Both the position numbers and the translations under genes were made by a program. Under the pieces are notes generated by a model, which was given only the letters and a program-made list of their open reading frames with translations, had not been told where the DNA came from and made no database searches. Source: Aphrocallistes beatrix (Eukaryota; Porifera; Hexactinellida; Sceptrulophora; Aphrocallistidae). From it: a stretch of DNA of 64,000 nucleotides. Location of the stretch: assembly GCA_963281255.1 (NCBI GenBank), contig OY725501.1, positions 635,882 through 699,881 on the forward strand, in the 5' to 3' direction. Shown piece by piece: positions 33,602 through 44,360 of the stretch. Position 1 is the first letter of the stretch. The number at the start of each line of letters is the position of its first letter.

Positions 33602-34813
33602 ATATACATATATTCAACAAATCAGGACATAGGAATTATTACCTCCTATGACTTCAAATCACTGTAGACTAAGCAGACACTTGTACTATCGCAGTCCCAT
33701 TTTTTCCTTGTTGTAGTAACAATGACAATTGCATTCCCTTTGAAAAACTCTACATTTACGTTGTGGAGTAAAGAAGAATTTTTTCCTTGCTGAAAAGTTC
33801 AGCTCATTTAGCATTGCTTGGTAGTGTAAACATTGGTTGTCTGAGTAAAATGTGCAAATTTTGTTATTTTCATTGATGATTAGCAATTTTTCTTTAGTCT
33901 AATTCTTCCAAAGGAAAATACTACGATCAAAGTTTTTTCTAAATTATTATGAAAACTGCGATAGAGTTCACTTGTGCTACTTATGTAATTAATATGATAG
34001 TAGGGCCCTCCATCTCAAATATACAAGCACACACAGAAATGGAATACACAGAAATAGAAATGGGGTAATAGTGTGAAACAGATATATAAACATTACAAAA
34101 CGAGACAGTTAAATATTTCAAAGTTAGATGTACAGTTCTAACAGAAGCGTAGCTGCACAATTTTAGAGTGCGGCAATTCCACCCATTCCGTGTGATTGTT
34201 GCGGCATCCAATGCTAATTTGTCAAAATTTAGTGGGCACAGCCTTTAATGTTATGACCTAGGCCCCATGTGCCACCCCTGGCTACGCCTCTGAGTTCCAA
34301 GGTATAGCTGTGATTTTCTAGGATATGGTTGCATTAGACAAATTTACATCAAGTGAGTTATGAAAAATAATTAAGTGATTACATAATTAGACCGATGTAT
34401 TTTATAGAATTTCTAGTCAGATTTAGCTTAATGAGGCACAGACAGATGTCTTGATCTGATTGTCTTGTGTGGACCTTTGATTAATAGTAGAGAGATGTGT
34501 AAATCTATTCTGAATGTGGACCGGCAGAGATTCGTGAATTGCCCGGTATAAGTCTGAAGTTAGGTATTCATATTTTCCTGCATCTTACTGCATATTTGCG
34601 TAATTTAGATACTGAGATATTCTGGAATGGTACCGTTTCGTTCAGAAATTAGTTTACCCAAAGAAGAAGCGTTTAATAAATGAGAATACTATTTGCTAAG
34701 AGCAAACACAGCAAATAAAACAATAACGGAACACATTAAGTACATACGTGTGTCTAGTTGCTTGGACATATACTATAACATAACATAGAACTATTCTAAC
34801 CCAATCCGCTAGT
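33602..34813. other. no gene seen
   Basis: 1.2 kb without recognised ORFs or termini. Minus-strand frames of 66 and 76 codons look like noise. Confidence 0.4.
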
Positions 34814-35424
34814 CAGGCGCGGCGCCAGAGAGGTGTGAGGGCAGTTTACCCCCCCCCCCCCCATGTGGGGGTAAAATTATAGGACTAAGTTTGAGGGTGC
34901 TTGATTTTATGGTCACCCTCGAGCAAAATTGGGAGAGTTTTTGTCACCCTGAACTTAACTTTTTACAAACTACTAATTACATGCATCGTATCCCTCAGGT
35001 TTGATAAATAGAAATTACATAACTTAATAATAACGATTAGTGACAGTTGTACAATATTGTACTGTGTTGACTATCTACAGGGAGGAGCTTCGCAAGATCA
35101 AGACAAAAGCGGTTATCGACAGATTCATGGAGAAAAATTGGAAGATAGTACTTGTATAAACAAATCACATACGCGTATTCTGACTTGTTAATTAATATTA
35201 TACAAATTCTTGATTTGGTTGAATATGGTTATATCAGGGCTGAAGCCACCAGACTTTAAGTGATCTGGTTGAACCCGAGTCAACCGTAGCAAATAATTAA
35301 GTTGAATAGAATTACGCACCGTAACGGTGGTTAATGCTCTGTATTTAGATATGATTGCATGAAAAATAGCCCCCCGATAAAATTGGCTGCCCCCCTCTGT
35401 TCGATAAACCTGGCGCCGCGCCTG
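34814..35424. mobile_element. hAT MITE, 611 bp, enclosing an exon-like segment
   Basis: CAGGCGCGGCGCCAGAG and TGGCGCCGCGCCTG ends, flanking octamers CCGCTAGT / ACGCTAGT (7 of 8). A C14 run lies at ~34850. Inside is a splice acceptor plus 37 codons (35081-35191) that continue the frame of the transmembrane exon at 32234. Confidence 0.75.
35081..35191 (+). CDS. candidate cytoplasmic-tail exon
   Basis: After CTATCTACAG the frame reads GGASQDQDKSGYRQIHGEKL and on to a TAA at 35189-35191, in phase 0 as required by the donor at 32367. SGYRQI fits the ITIM pattern [SIVL]xYxx[ILV]. The exon lies within the ends of a hAT MITE, so it may be captured DNA or a chance frame. Moderate-to-low confidence. 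Confidence 0.4.
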   Translation, partial: GGASQDQDKSGYRQIHGEKLEDSTCINKSHTRILTC

Positions 35425-35459
35425 ACGCTAGTTTACTCTAAGTGTGCGCCCACACACGA

Positions 35460-37175
35460 AGTAAACTATCTCACACCACTCTCCAAACCAACAAGTTTGC
35501 TGTAACCTTCTCTCGGAGGCTTGCAAGCCCTTCGTAGTAGCGTCCTAATCGTGATAGTCGTAGATCTCGGGAGAAGCGATGGATATATCAATTCTTGTTT
35601 TGAGGTTTGTAGCAAACATGACTTTGTTCTGTGAGTATCCAGTACTGAGTTCGACTGAGCATTGTGGGTGAAGGCTATCTCCTGCAATATTTGGAGCCAA
35701 AATGTGCGGTCCAACCTTTTCTGTTTCAATAGACATCTCATCGTCTGCTTTGAATGACTTGACGCATCTTTCAGCTTATCCGTCCCCTTGGAGATAGTAT
35801 GGTGCAGCTTGTATCCCAAATTTTTATAAGTATCTCGTATTGGAGCCCGTCGACATTTCTGCCCTGGTCCGAGAATAAAGCGAGCGGTAACTATGGCGGT
35901 AAAACCAGCTGCTCTTGAGAGCTGAAAGAACAGTTCTCGCTGACATTGCTACGGCTTCTGAATATTTGGAGAATAAATCGATCATTACAAGAACGTAGCG
36001 AAGGCTCCCTCTTGTACATGGAAGGATGGCAATACCATAGGCTATGACTGCCTTGGAAACTTGTATGGAGTCATGATAGGCGTTAATCCTACTAATTCTC
36101 TAACATATACTACACCTCTCAGCTCTCAAGACATCGGAATACATTCATTTCAAGTAAAATCTCTGGTGAAGTTCTTCGTAGGTACAGTTGACGCCTGGCC
36201 AGGGTTCCCTGATTTACAGCAGTACATCCCTTAAGCACAAGCAAGTGTGTTTCTTTAATTGTCCGTTCCTAACACTGCCTCCTGCATGAAGCTGCTCAGA
36301 GGCGTCCGCGATAACGTGGGGCTTGTGAGCGTTGGATACACATGTCTCTCAAAGAATTTTCCTCGGCGTTAGCCTATCTGCCGCGAGGTTGTAAGAGTCC
36401 CTACTCTAGAATCCACCTCTCAAACTTGCCCCTAGGGTCTCTGCTTGTGCATCCATTCAGTGGATTATGATCTAGCCAGACAACTTCCTTCGCGGTTTGC
36501 AGGTACTTTCACCATCTTCTAGTCCAGCGACGATCGCACAACTCTGTCTGGTATACTAGAAGGAGCGCCTCTGGGTGTTCTCCATCTTTGCTTCGAGGAC
36601 TGGACGCTGTTTATAGAATCCATGTCGTCGTGAGGTGAACGAGACTTAGAAACTGAGTCTCGTTCAGATCCCATTGTCACATTTTCTGACGCCCGAGGGT
36701 ACCGTAGACTCGCGGTTGTGTTCAGTCAGCATATCTCGGTTTATATATCAATATCCTACGTCCAGGGGGATCCCCTTTTCGGTTGTTGACTTTCGCACCG
36801 CAACAATAAAATCGTGTGCGAGGGACACTCCTGAACTGAAAATGAAGGCTATGTCTCGTTTTTTTTTAAGAATACAGTGAGCTCAACTACCAGTGCGATG
36901 AAACCTTCGAACACATATACTATAAAGTAACACAAAACTAGTGAAATGAGATTAAAAACCTCTAAAATAGTAATAGTACGTTGCCTTGAGACACAAAAAG
37001 GTTCTACATTTTTCACTTCACTGGGAAAGTGATTACATTAATGCTACGGGTGATTCAGACAGAGGGAGTCGACTGAGTTCATCCGCGTTTTGCAGCTGAT
37101 CGGCACTTTTGTATCCAACTATATAATCATCCGCCCCAAGTAATAAGACCCATCTCAGGAGCATAGCTGAAGTCA
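35460..37175 (-). pseudogene. decayed Ty3/Gypsy pol
   Basis: Near 37170-37033 the minus strand reads LRWVLLLGADDYIVGYKSAD...NADELSRLPL, the end of a Gypsy RNase H domain. Near 35736-35545, in a different frame, STGYSQNKVMF follows FWLQILQEIAFTHN, the C-terminal part of a Gypsy integrase. Frameshifts and stops separate them and no LTRs are seen, so this is an old copy, distinct from the element at 39884. Confidence 0.7.
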
Positions 37176-37265
37176 TCGGTGGTACAGGCCATGGTCTACT
37201 TAATATACAGCTATATATGTCACCAAGAAGACCATAAAACGAAGAGGCCAGTTTTAACAAAGTCA

Positions 37266-37490
37266 AAATATAATTAGAACGATAAATCAAAAACCGCTTC
37301 CGATAGAGATTTGAAATGTATTTTTACAATATTAAAACATTATATCAGAGAGTTCAATTCCACTGTCAAAAATTTGATATGTCATCATGTGATTACACAA
37401 TAGGCTATTTTTAGCTCGGAAATGTTGCTGTTCCAGCTCATATTAAACATCGTTATCTGCATTTCTAATGCTTGATTTTTTGATAGAGCA
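37266..37490. repeat. single arm of foldback family B
   Basis: AAATATAATTAGAACGATAA, ATCAAAAACCGCTTCCGATA and GATATGTCATCATGTGATTA follow the left arm of 7113-8030. No returning arm. Confidence 0.7.
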
Positions 37491-38328
37491 ACAAATTTTA
37501 GAATTAATTTGAGTAATTTGTTTGTTTTGTAAGAGATGAAATTCGTCCCATCTTCAATTGTTTCGTCTATTTCAATATAGACTTAATTTCATGTGACATA
37601 GTCGCCAAATCCGGGAGGGGGCAGAGGCCCCCCTGGATTGGAAAATGCCTCATAGTAGCAATACAAAATTTAGGGCTGAGCCTCCCTTAGAACCCCAAAA
37701 TTGCCCATAGATTTCGAAGAGTTCGGCGCCCCTGGTAGGCGATACTCTTCTCAATGTTAACGATTATTTCTCCGTGTTAGCCTTCTTAGCTCTTCTTCAC
37801 TACAAAACCGGCGCTCCATTGGAGAATTAGATGTTTCATTGGAGAGTTGATGCTCAATTGAAGAAGCGGACGCTTGTAATTATTGGACAGATGCTTAGTT
37901 TGGATACGGACACTCACTCGTTTCGAGAAGAGATGTTGTGAGGATTGCATGCTCGATCGAAGAAGAGATGAGAGGATTGAGAAATGCACCTCCATTGCTC
38001 CATTGGATAAGCAGACTTTGGATTGGAGAGTCAGATGGTCGGTAAGAGATTCTTGTTAACTATGATTTAATTTATTAACTGTCTTTCTCTGAATTATTGG
38101 CCCGGCGCTTATTTGTTTCGTGCGGTTTTAACTCCTTGAGCTCGAAATTACTCTATCGGTTGAAAAACATTTGCATCTAGAAAAGATACATGATTTACAA
38201 TCTCATTACTAATCACTTAGAGTATTTATAAATGCAACTCGCCATAATAAATGGTTTCCTTACTTTCAAATGTTCATATCAAATCCATCCCCATAGCACT
38301 TATTCTGTTAATGACGATACTGCTAATA
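37491..38328. other. no gene seen
   Basis: Degenerate short repeats around 37790-38020 (variants of CATTGGAGAATTAGATG...). No gene. Confidence 0.4.
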
Positions 38329-38491
38329 CAGTCGACTCCGCTTAATAGGGCCACTGTTTAATCGGGTCAGCCGCTTAATCGGGCCACTTTTGGCAGGACC
38401 GGAATAGCTCTCACACATAGAAGCTAATAAAAAATATTTTCGGTTAATAGGGTCCTCTGACCGATGTGGCCCTATTAAGCGGAGTCGACTG
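38329..38491. mobile_element. pogo-like MITE, 163 bp
   Basis: CAGTCGACTCCGCTTAATAG and its reverse complement at 38491, TA on both sides (38327-38328, 38492-38493). Internal CGCTTAATCGGG repeats copy the terminus. Confidence 0.92.
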
Positions 38492-38776
38492 TATTTCACT
38501 CTTTCAATACCACAAATTTTATTATACTTTCAAATCAAATTACACTTAATCTCAATATACTAATACAAACTAAGGAAAAACACAATCACACCTAAAATTC
38601 ACTAAAATCACAATCACACCTAAAACATTTTCATCCGTGTTTCCCTCATATGTTTAATCTTTCCATCTCTTTGATGATCTCTCTTTCTTTTGCCCTCCTA
38701 GCTATCCCTCTTCCCTTTGTTATTCAATTTAATTTATATGAAAATATTTTATTATTTATTATTATATAGTGAATTG

Positions 38777-38818
38777 GATGATATAATTAATAATTATTTA
38801 TTATTAATTATATCATCC
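38777..38818. repeat. perfect AT-rich palindrome
   Basis: 19-bp arms GGATGATATAATTAATAAT and reverse complement with a four-base loop. No associated gene. Confidence 0.85.
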
Positions 38819-39084
38819 ATTTCGCTTACATTTCCTCCGCTATTTTATTTTACCAATTTCGTCAAATGCTTGGATCAGGTGATCCCCCCTCCCATTTGTC
38901 TATAATACTATATTTCTGCTGTATTTGGCTGATGCTGCATGTAATCAGCTGCTATTTGGCTCTTCTCGGGTTTGGATTTTGCAATAAATGTTGAAGCAGC
39001 AACTCTTGATTGTGTACTAGTAGTTTAAGTTTTAGATCCAGTTTTACTCTGCCAGTCTATTTAAACTCATTTGTACCCCGGCAT

Positions 39085-39470
39085 GTTTTTTTTTTCCTTT
39101 AAATAACACAAAAAACGGAACATCTTCCTCAGTGGCGCCTATTTGAGGGAGTATAACTTTTCTAAATGACATTACTGCTTCATAAACATTATTTCTAGTA
39201 AAAACACTGCAGGATTTAGTTTCCCTCTCTTGTGACGATAAACGATTATTTTAACCTTATCCCCTGCATTTGAGCATTTTATCTACTTCACTTCTTTTCA
39301 TTCCCAATATTACTCCACTCCGCTGTGCATTTCTAAATATGATTTCTCCAATCAAAACAGCTCTGAATTCACAGTATTCCCTCTGAGTAATCTTGTTTTT
39401 AGTGCACTCAACAATTGCTCTTAGCATATTCTCTCTGACTTTACTAGGGGAGCACGACAACTCGCAACAA
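39085..39470 (-). pseudogene. tyrosine-recombinase-like relic
   Basis: Minus-strand frames read LIGEIIFRNAQRSGVILGMK..., then YRHKRGKLNPAVFLL, then (shifted) NVYEAVMSFRKVILPQIG. The order 'NAQR.GV....MK..E' and 'HK' followed by a helix and 'R' recalls the catalytic domain of metazoan tyrosine-recombinase-like (Crypton-type) proteins. At least one frameshift. Tentative. Confidence 0.4.
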
Positions 39471-39547
39471 AAGAAAGTAAATTTATTATTGCAAATTTAT
39501 CATAAAACTGAAATACGTAATAATGATAATAATAATAGCTAGTATTT

Positions 39548-39883
39548 CTATACTAGCTTAGTCAGTCCCCATGCTGAAATGGTGGCTACACCTCTTAAGA
39601 ATTCTAGTCTGGGACGGTGTAGATAGCTCCCAACTAAATGACTCAAGGCATTTTCATTAGCTTGTGACGTTTGCCGTTTATATACCCGATCACCAGCTAT
39701 ATACTTGGGCTGCCTTATTTCAACGAGACCTTGCTCACGCTTCAGTGCAGTGATAAACTTCCAAAGGTTCGGATGTTGGCACCCAACTATTCCTTTGAAG
39801 CTGCGATGCCATGCTTCCACCGCATTAGTTGTCCTTGGTAGACCCAATACCGTATCAAAGTGATGATTCCACATGTTGATAGG
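39548..39883 (-). pseudogene. MULE-type transposase C-terminal fragment
   Basis: The minus strand reads MWNHHFDTVLGLPRTTNAVEAWH...GIVGCQHPNLWKFITAL, the 'PRTNN.vE.wH....HP.iw.fi..L' region of Mutator-like transposases that contains the catalytic glutamate. The frame is cut exactly at the LTR of the Gypsy element at 39884. The upstream catalytic part is not found beyond the other LTR. Confidence 0.75.
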
Positions 39884-40043
39884 TGTAGTAAATGCTCAAC
39901 TATGTAACTCAATAATCTATTAGCAACAACAACAAGAGTAATCGTTCAATAAAACCTACTACAATAGTTTATATACCAGAAGAGTATAGATCTGCTGCTG
40001 TCATTCACTGTAGAATGTTCTAGAAACTCATCTGGATACTACA
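39884..40043 (-). repeat. 3' LTR of the Gypsy element
   Basis: 160 bp, TGTAGTAAATGCTCAAC... to GGATACTACA on the plus strand. It differs from the 5' LTR by a few substitutions and an 8-bp gap, so insertion is fairly recent. Confidence 0.93.
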
Positions 40044-40062
40044 CTTCTCCCTCCTAACTCCT
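40044..40062 (-). other. polypurine tract
   Basis: On the minus strand AGGAGTTAGGAGGGAGAAG lies directly before the 3' LTR, where plus-strand DNA synthesis is primed. Confidence 0.75.
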
Positions 40063-40299
40063 AATGAGGGGGACTAGACTTGCTACTGGCAGAGTCCTAA
40101 GTCTCTGGTTGGTACCTCTTTGGCGGGTAACGAGCCCTTCCCGAACGGCGCGGTTGAGGTACTTCACCGTTTGTGGCACTTGCGAGAGGCTCTTGTCCCA
40201 GCAACATTGGAGTGTCATCCAATGTGGGCCAGTCATAATAGCCCTGGTGATCGTTCCCTACAGGAGCTTCCCTCAGATCTGTTTGCGGTCTTATGTGGT

Positions 40300-41354
40300 C
40301 TACATGCCGTCGAATAGTACGTCGAATACTACATGCCGTCGAATATTTTCCATCTCAATACTGTAGGACATAGGCCCACTTTTATGCTTGATTCTACCAC
40401 TCACCCATCTGGTTTTAGTCGCGGAAAAATCGCGTACCAATACTATCTGTCCTTCTGCTAGTTGTTTGCTAGGCTTAGTGTTCCTATCATGATATTGCTT
40501 CTGAGACTCCTGCTTGTTTGCTACTCGAGAAGCTGTATCAGGGAGTAGGCAGCTCATGTGTGTCCTCAGCCGTCTTCCCATCATCAACTCCGCGGGAGAG
40601 ATACCTGTCGTTGTGTGGGGCGTAGTTCGGTAGTGAAACAGAAATCTTGCCACTCGAGTCTGTAATGTGTCAGATGATTCTCTCCTCATTGCATCCTTGA
40701 AGGTCTGTACTGCCCTCTCTACTTGTCCATTAGAGGATGGGTGGTACGGCGGTGTTCTGATATGCCGTATACTGTTCCGACAAACAAATTCAGAGAATTC
40801 TTCCATTATCAGTACGATCACCTCTGGTAGCCCGTGAGTAGCAAACATCATCTTTAGGTTGTCAATGGTATTATTTGAAGTTGCCGAATTCACAATAGCG
40901 ACTTCCAACCATTTAGAGTGAGCATCCACTACCAAGAGAAACATTTGTCTAAGAATGGTCCAACGTAATCTACGTGTACCCGTACCCATGGTTGTTGCGG
41001 CCACTCCCAAGGATGCAGGTGATCTTTGATGGGCGAATGTCTCGAAAGCTGACATTGCTTGCATAGCTTTACTTTTTCCTCTAGCTGTCCATCGATTCCT
41101 GGCCACCACACATAACCTCTGGCTATGCTCTTCATCCTTGAAATGCCAGGATGACCCTGGTGAAGCATATCCATTACTAATTCTCTAACTTTAGTAGGAA
41201 TTACGATTCTAGTCCCGCGTAGCACGCACCCATCGTGTATACTTAATTCGTCTTTCTTCCTCCCGAAAGGAAGTAGGGAATTATCATCAAATATTCCCCA
41301 ACCCCTCTGTAGTGATAGGCGAACACGAGACAAAACTTGGTCGCTATCGGTCAT
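40300..41354 (-). pseudogene. Gypsy integrase (frameshifted)
   Basis: Two overlapping frames. The first (41354-40929) has the HHCC zinc-binding region (LHQGHPGISRMKS...CKQCQ) and the start of the core (VDYVGPF). The second (41109-40300) has the rest of the core, with HIRTPPYHPSSNGQVERAV carrying the catalytic Glu, and a C-terminal GPY/F-type module near GPMSYSIEM. The expected middle Asp (usually in 'SDNG') is not in frame; TDNG is legible only in another frame, so compensating indels lie there. Confidence 0.85.
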
Positions 41355-41452
41355 TCAAGGAGGACAACTCCATGTTACTCACAAGGAGAATTGTCTCTCC
41401 TGGTACTGGAGTATTAGCTGGGGATTCAGGAAGTGGTAACCGACTCAACCCG

Positions 41453-41806
41453 TCAGCATCTTGAAGCTGGCACGCGCTCATGTATTCTAATCGTAAGCTC
41501 CGAGCAATAACGCCCACCTCTGTAGCCTAGCTGAGGCCAATGATGGCACAGGTTTTCCGTGGCCCAAAATATATTGTATGGCTTATGATCTGAATTTATT
41601 GTAAAATGACGCCCATACAGGAATGTGTGGAACTTCTTGACCGCAAAAATGATCGCTAACCCCTCCTTGTCTAGTTGTGAATATCCCCTCTCGGGAGCGG
41701 ATAATGTACGAGAAGCGTAGTAGATAGGCTTACTAGAACCATCTTCCATGCGATGCGATAATACTGCCCCCAAACCATATGGTGAAGCGTCGCAACTCAC
41801 GAGCAA
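41453..41806 (-). pseudogene. Gypsy RNase H domain (frameshifted)
   Basis: [18 protein letters not shown] and [20 protein letters not shown] followed by INSDHKP give the conserved D, E and D. The last part slips out of frame after HKPYN. Confidence 0.85.
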
Positions 41807-41819
41807 TTCCTTATCAGGA

Positions 41820-42524
41820 TCAAAATGTTAACAATCCTTTTGCTCGCTCGAACGCGGGAGATTGGTCAATCCCCCACTTCCACCCGGTCTTCCTCTGTAG
41901 TAAGAGATATAGAGGAGCTAATGTAGAGGCGATGTTTGGCAAGAACTTACCGTAGTAGTTCACTAACCCGAGGAAAGATCTCAACTGACTGACATCCACC
42001 GGGCGTGGGGCAGCCTTTATCGCTTGAACCTTCTTTTCATTGGGGCTAAGTCCATCAGTTAAGGAAGATAGGAGATCATCGATCCGGGGGAGTGGATGTT
42101 TGTCGATCTTAGAAGCTTGATTTATTGTCACCTTATAGTCCCCACATAAACGGATTGTCCCATCGCTCTTGACCACTGGTACTACCGGCGCGGCCCAATC
42201 TGAAAACTGGACTGGTTCAATGACTCCTTGTTCTTGGAGTCGGGTCAATTCCTGTTCCACCTTCCCGCGCAGTGCGAATGGTAAAGGCCTGGCTCTAAAA
42301 TATCTCGGGGAAGTACCAGACTCTATGTAAATTCTGGCTTGAGTTCTCTTGACAAGTCCCAGTTCTTCTTTAAATACATTAGAATGATGGGCTAAGACGC
42401 ATTCTATCTCGTTTAGTTGTTGAACTTGATTCAGCTGGCAACAACTAAGAACGAGTCTTTCCATCCAATCTCTTCCCAAGAGGCTAGGCCCGTTGCCTTC
42501 TACTACTATCAGGCTAAGTCGCAT
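41820..42524 (-). pseudogene. Gypsy reverse transcriptase with catalytic core missing
   Basis: The 234-codon frame starts with the end of protease (GPSLLGRDWMERL), continues into RT (WAAPVVPVVKSDGTIRLCGD, then LPRIDDLLSSLTDG) and jumps at residue ~158 (near 42050) straight to LSPNEKKVQAIKAAP and the RT thumb/connection (LRSFLGLVNYYGKFLP). The stretch that should carry the YxDD active site, roughly 110 residues in related elements, is absent without loss of frame. Confidence 0.9.
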
Positions 42525-43644
42525 GTCGCCTTTCTAGTTTTACATCCACCTCGATTTCCCCACATATCTCAATGGGCTCACCAGTATAGGTCTTTAACCG
42601 CGAGGCTGTCTTCTTAAGCGTAGGGGCACTTCCTGGAATCCAAATCCGTTCAAAAGTCGCCTTACTTATGATAGATCTGGTCGCTCCAGTATCAATCTCC
42701 ATTTCTAGATCTACTCCACACACTCTTGCATGTATCCTTAAGGGAGCTCGAATCGAATCCCGAATATTGTATAGATTATATTCCGGTAATGGATCCTCAT
42801 TGATCTCTTCACTTTCACCACTAACAACGTGGATATCTCTCCGGTTATTGATTGAAGCCGAGTCTCGTCTCGGTTTGCTCCGACAAACTCTAGCTAAATG
42901 TCCTCGCTTTTGGCACCTGAAACAGGTCACTTCCTTAAAATGGCAGTCCTTTGATTGATGTCTGCCCCCGCACCTGGTGCATGTATCCCCCTGGGAATAA
43001 TGTTTAATGCGAACTCGATTAGAAGGGAAGGAATCTACCCGATCAATCTCAGGGACGTTGTCGGTCAGCGGTGGCTTCACTCCATCTCCCATCATGTGAA
43101 TGCCCTCCCTTTTCCTGGTTTGAAGGTCTTGAGCATTGCGCTCCGCGGATTCCATCGCTTGAGCGATATCGAAAGCCTTCTTGAATGCGAGATCAGGCTT
43201 AGATAACAGCCTACGCTGTATACGCCCGTCATCAATCCCACAGACCAACCGGTCCCGTAACATAACAGGGAGTGTGTCCCCAAAACCACAATGCTCCGAT
43301 AGTCGTCTCAACTCTGCCACGAAAGCAGCAACCGATTCGCCCCCCTTGCGTAAGCGAGAATGAAAAACAAACCTCTGAACGATTACTGACGGTTTTGGGT
43401 CGAGGTGATCCTTCACTAGTTGCACGATCTCATCGAAGGACTTTCCCGTCGGTAACTCGGGCGCCAGAAGATTCTTGATGAGCTGATACGTGCGTGGACC
43501 GCAGCAGCTTAGCAGGATGGCTTTGTGCTTCCCTTCCCCCTCAATATCATTAGCCGCAAAATATTGCTTTAGTCTTTCAGTGTACGACGGCCAATCCTCG
43601 ACGCCATGATCAAACTCACCAAAAACTCCTTGACGGGAAGCCAT
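42514..43644 (-). CDS. Gypsy gag-protease polyprotein, 376 aa
   Basis: ATG at 43644, just inside the 5' LTR and primer site. Residues ~1-200 are Gag (VQRFVFHSRLRKGGESVAAF is the typical capsid helix). Two CCHC zinc knuckles lie at ~223-255 (CTRCGGRHQSKDC and CFRCQKRGHLARVC). An aspartic protease follows with DTGA at ~319-322. The frame overlaps the pol frame by a few bases, consistent with ribosomal frameshifting or a mutation. Gag packages the RNA; this copy could still make it even though pol is dead. Confidence 0.9.
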   Translation of the reverse strand: MASRQGVFGEFDHGVEDWPSYTERLKQYFAANDIEGEGKHKAILLSCCGPRTYQLIKNLLAPELPTGKSFDEIVQLVKDHLDPKPSVIVQRFVFHSRLRKGGESVAAFVAELRRLSEHCGFGDTLPVMLRDRLVCGIDDGRIQRRLLSKPDLAFKKAFDIAQAMESAERNAQDLQTRKREGIHMMGDGVKPPLTDNVPEIDRVDSFPSNRVRIKHYSQGDTCTRCGGRHQSKDCHFKEVTCFRCQKRGHLARVCRSKPRRDSASINNRRDIHVVSGESEEINEDPLPEYNLYNIRDSIRAPLRIHARVCGVDLEMEIDTGATRSIISKATFERIWIPGSAPTLKKTASRLKTYTGEPIEICGEIEVDVKLERRHAT

Positions 43645-43661
43645 TGTTTATCTTCGTCGCC
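43645..43661 (-). other. primer binding site
   Basis: On the minus strand TGGCGACGAAGATAAAC follows the 5' LTR by one base. TGG at its start would pair with the CCA end of a tRNA. Which tRNA cannot be told here. Confidence 0.65.
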
Positions 43662-43662
43662 A

Positions 43663-43830
43663 ATGTAGTAAATGCTCAACTATGTAACTCAATAATCTAT
43701 TAGCAACAACAAGAAGAGTAATCGTTCAATAAAACCTACTACAATAGTTTATATACCAGAAGAGTATAGATCTGCTGCTGTCATTCACTGTAGAATGTAC
43801 TACTTAGTAGAAACTCCTCTGGATACTACA
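43663..43830 (-). repeat. 5' LTR of the Gypsy element
   Basis: 168 bp, same ends as the LTR at 39884-40043. Confidence 0.93.
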
Positions 43831-44089
43831 GAATGTGAATTGAAATTTCATTCCCACGGAAACCCTGATACATATTTAGCTAATCTCTAATCTAAGAAGT
43901 GTATTTTATTTCTTCTGCTCTCTAAAATCTGAACTCTCTTCCTATTGAGTGCCTATTTATTCCAACTATAATAACTAGACCTAATAACAGCTACCGCAGC
44001 GCCACTGGGGCTTGACATTCTTTCCAAATGGTGATGCATTTTCCATTGAAATATTGGTTATGGCGGACCAAAATTCCTTATGGAAAATT

Positions 44090-44360
44090 GGTCCCCCTGA
44101 CCAAAATAGCTTCCAACGGGTGATATGGATTTTTTAGGGGTGTAGATTTCGAATATCATATTTTCGAATAAATTTGATAATTAATTTGTTGACTTTTGTT
44201 TACAATGAATACATAAAGTAAACAAATTTCAAAAATATGCTAGAAACTTGCTTTCAACGGTTGACATGGGGTTTCCAGGGGTGTTAATCTAGAATATCAT
44301 ATTTTCGAGTAAATTTGATAATTAATTTGTTGACTTTTGTTTACAATAGATACACAAAGT
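44090..44360 (+). repeat. Helentron-like repeat, left part (two tandem core units)
   Basis: Units with TAGCTTCCAACGG..TGACATG, GGTGTAGATTTCGAATATCA and TTTGTTTACAAT...ACATAAAGTAAACAAAT, ~150 bp each, as at 51890-52250. Interrupted at 44360 by foldback A and resumed at 45416. Confidence 0.8.

Larger units (their letters stand above)
39884..43830 (-). mobile_element. Ty3/Gypsy LTR retrotransposon, RT core deleted
   Basis: 3.95 kb bounded by two direct LTRs (39884-40043, 43663-43830) with TGTAGT...ACTACA ends. On the minus strand it has PBS, gag with two zinc knuckles, aspartic protease, truncated reverse transcriptase, RNase H, integrase and polypurine tract in Gypsy order. Several frameshifts and an in-frame loss of the RT catalytic core make it defective. 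No clear 5-bp target duplication (flanks ATAGG / GAATG). Inserted in the MULE relic. Confidence 0.95.

Noticed and set aside
42668-43478. Plus-strand frames inside the Gypsy element
   Set aside because: Antisense shadows of gag; the minus-strand frame has zinc knuckles and protease motif.
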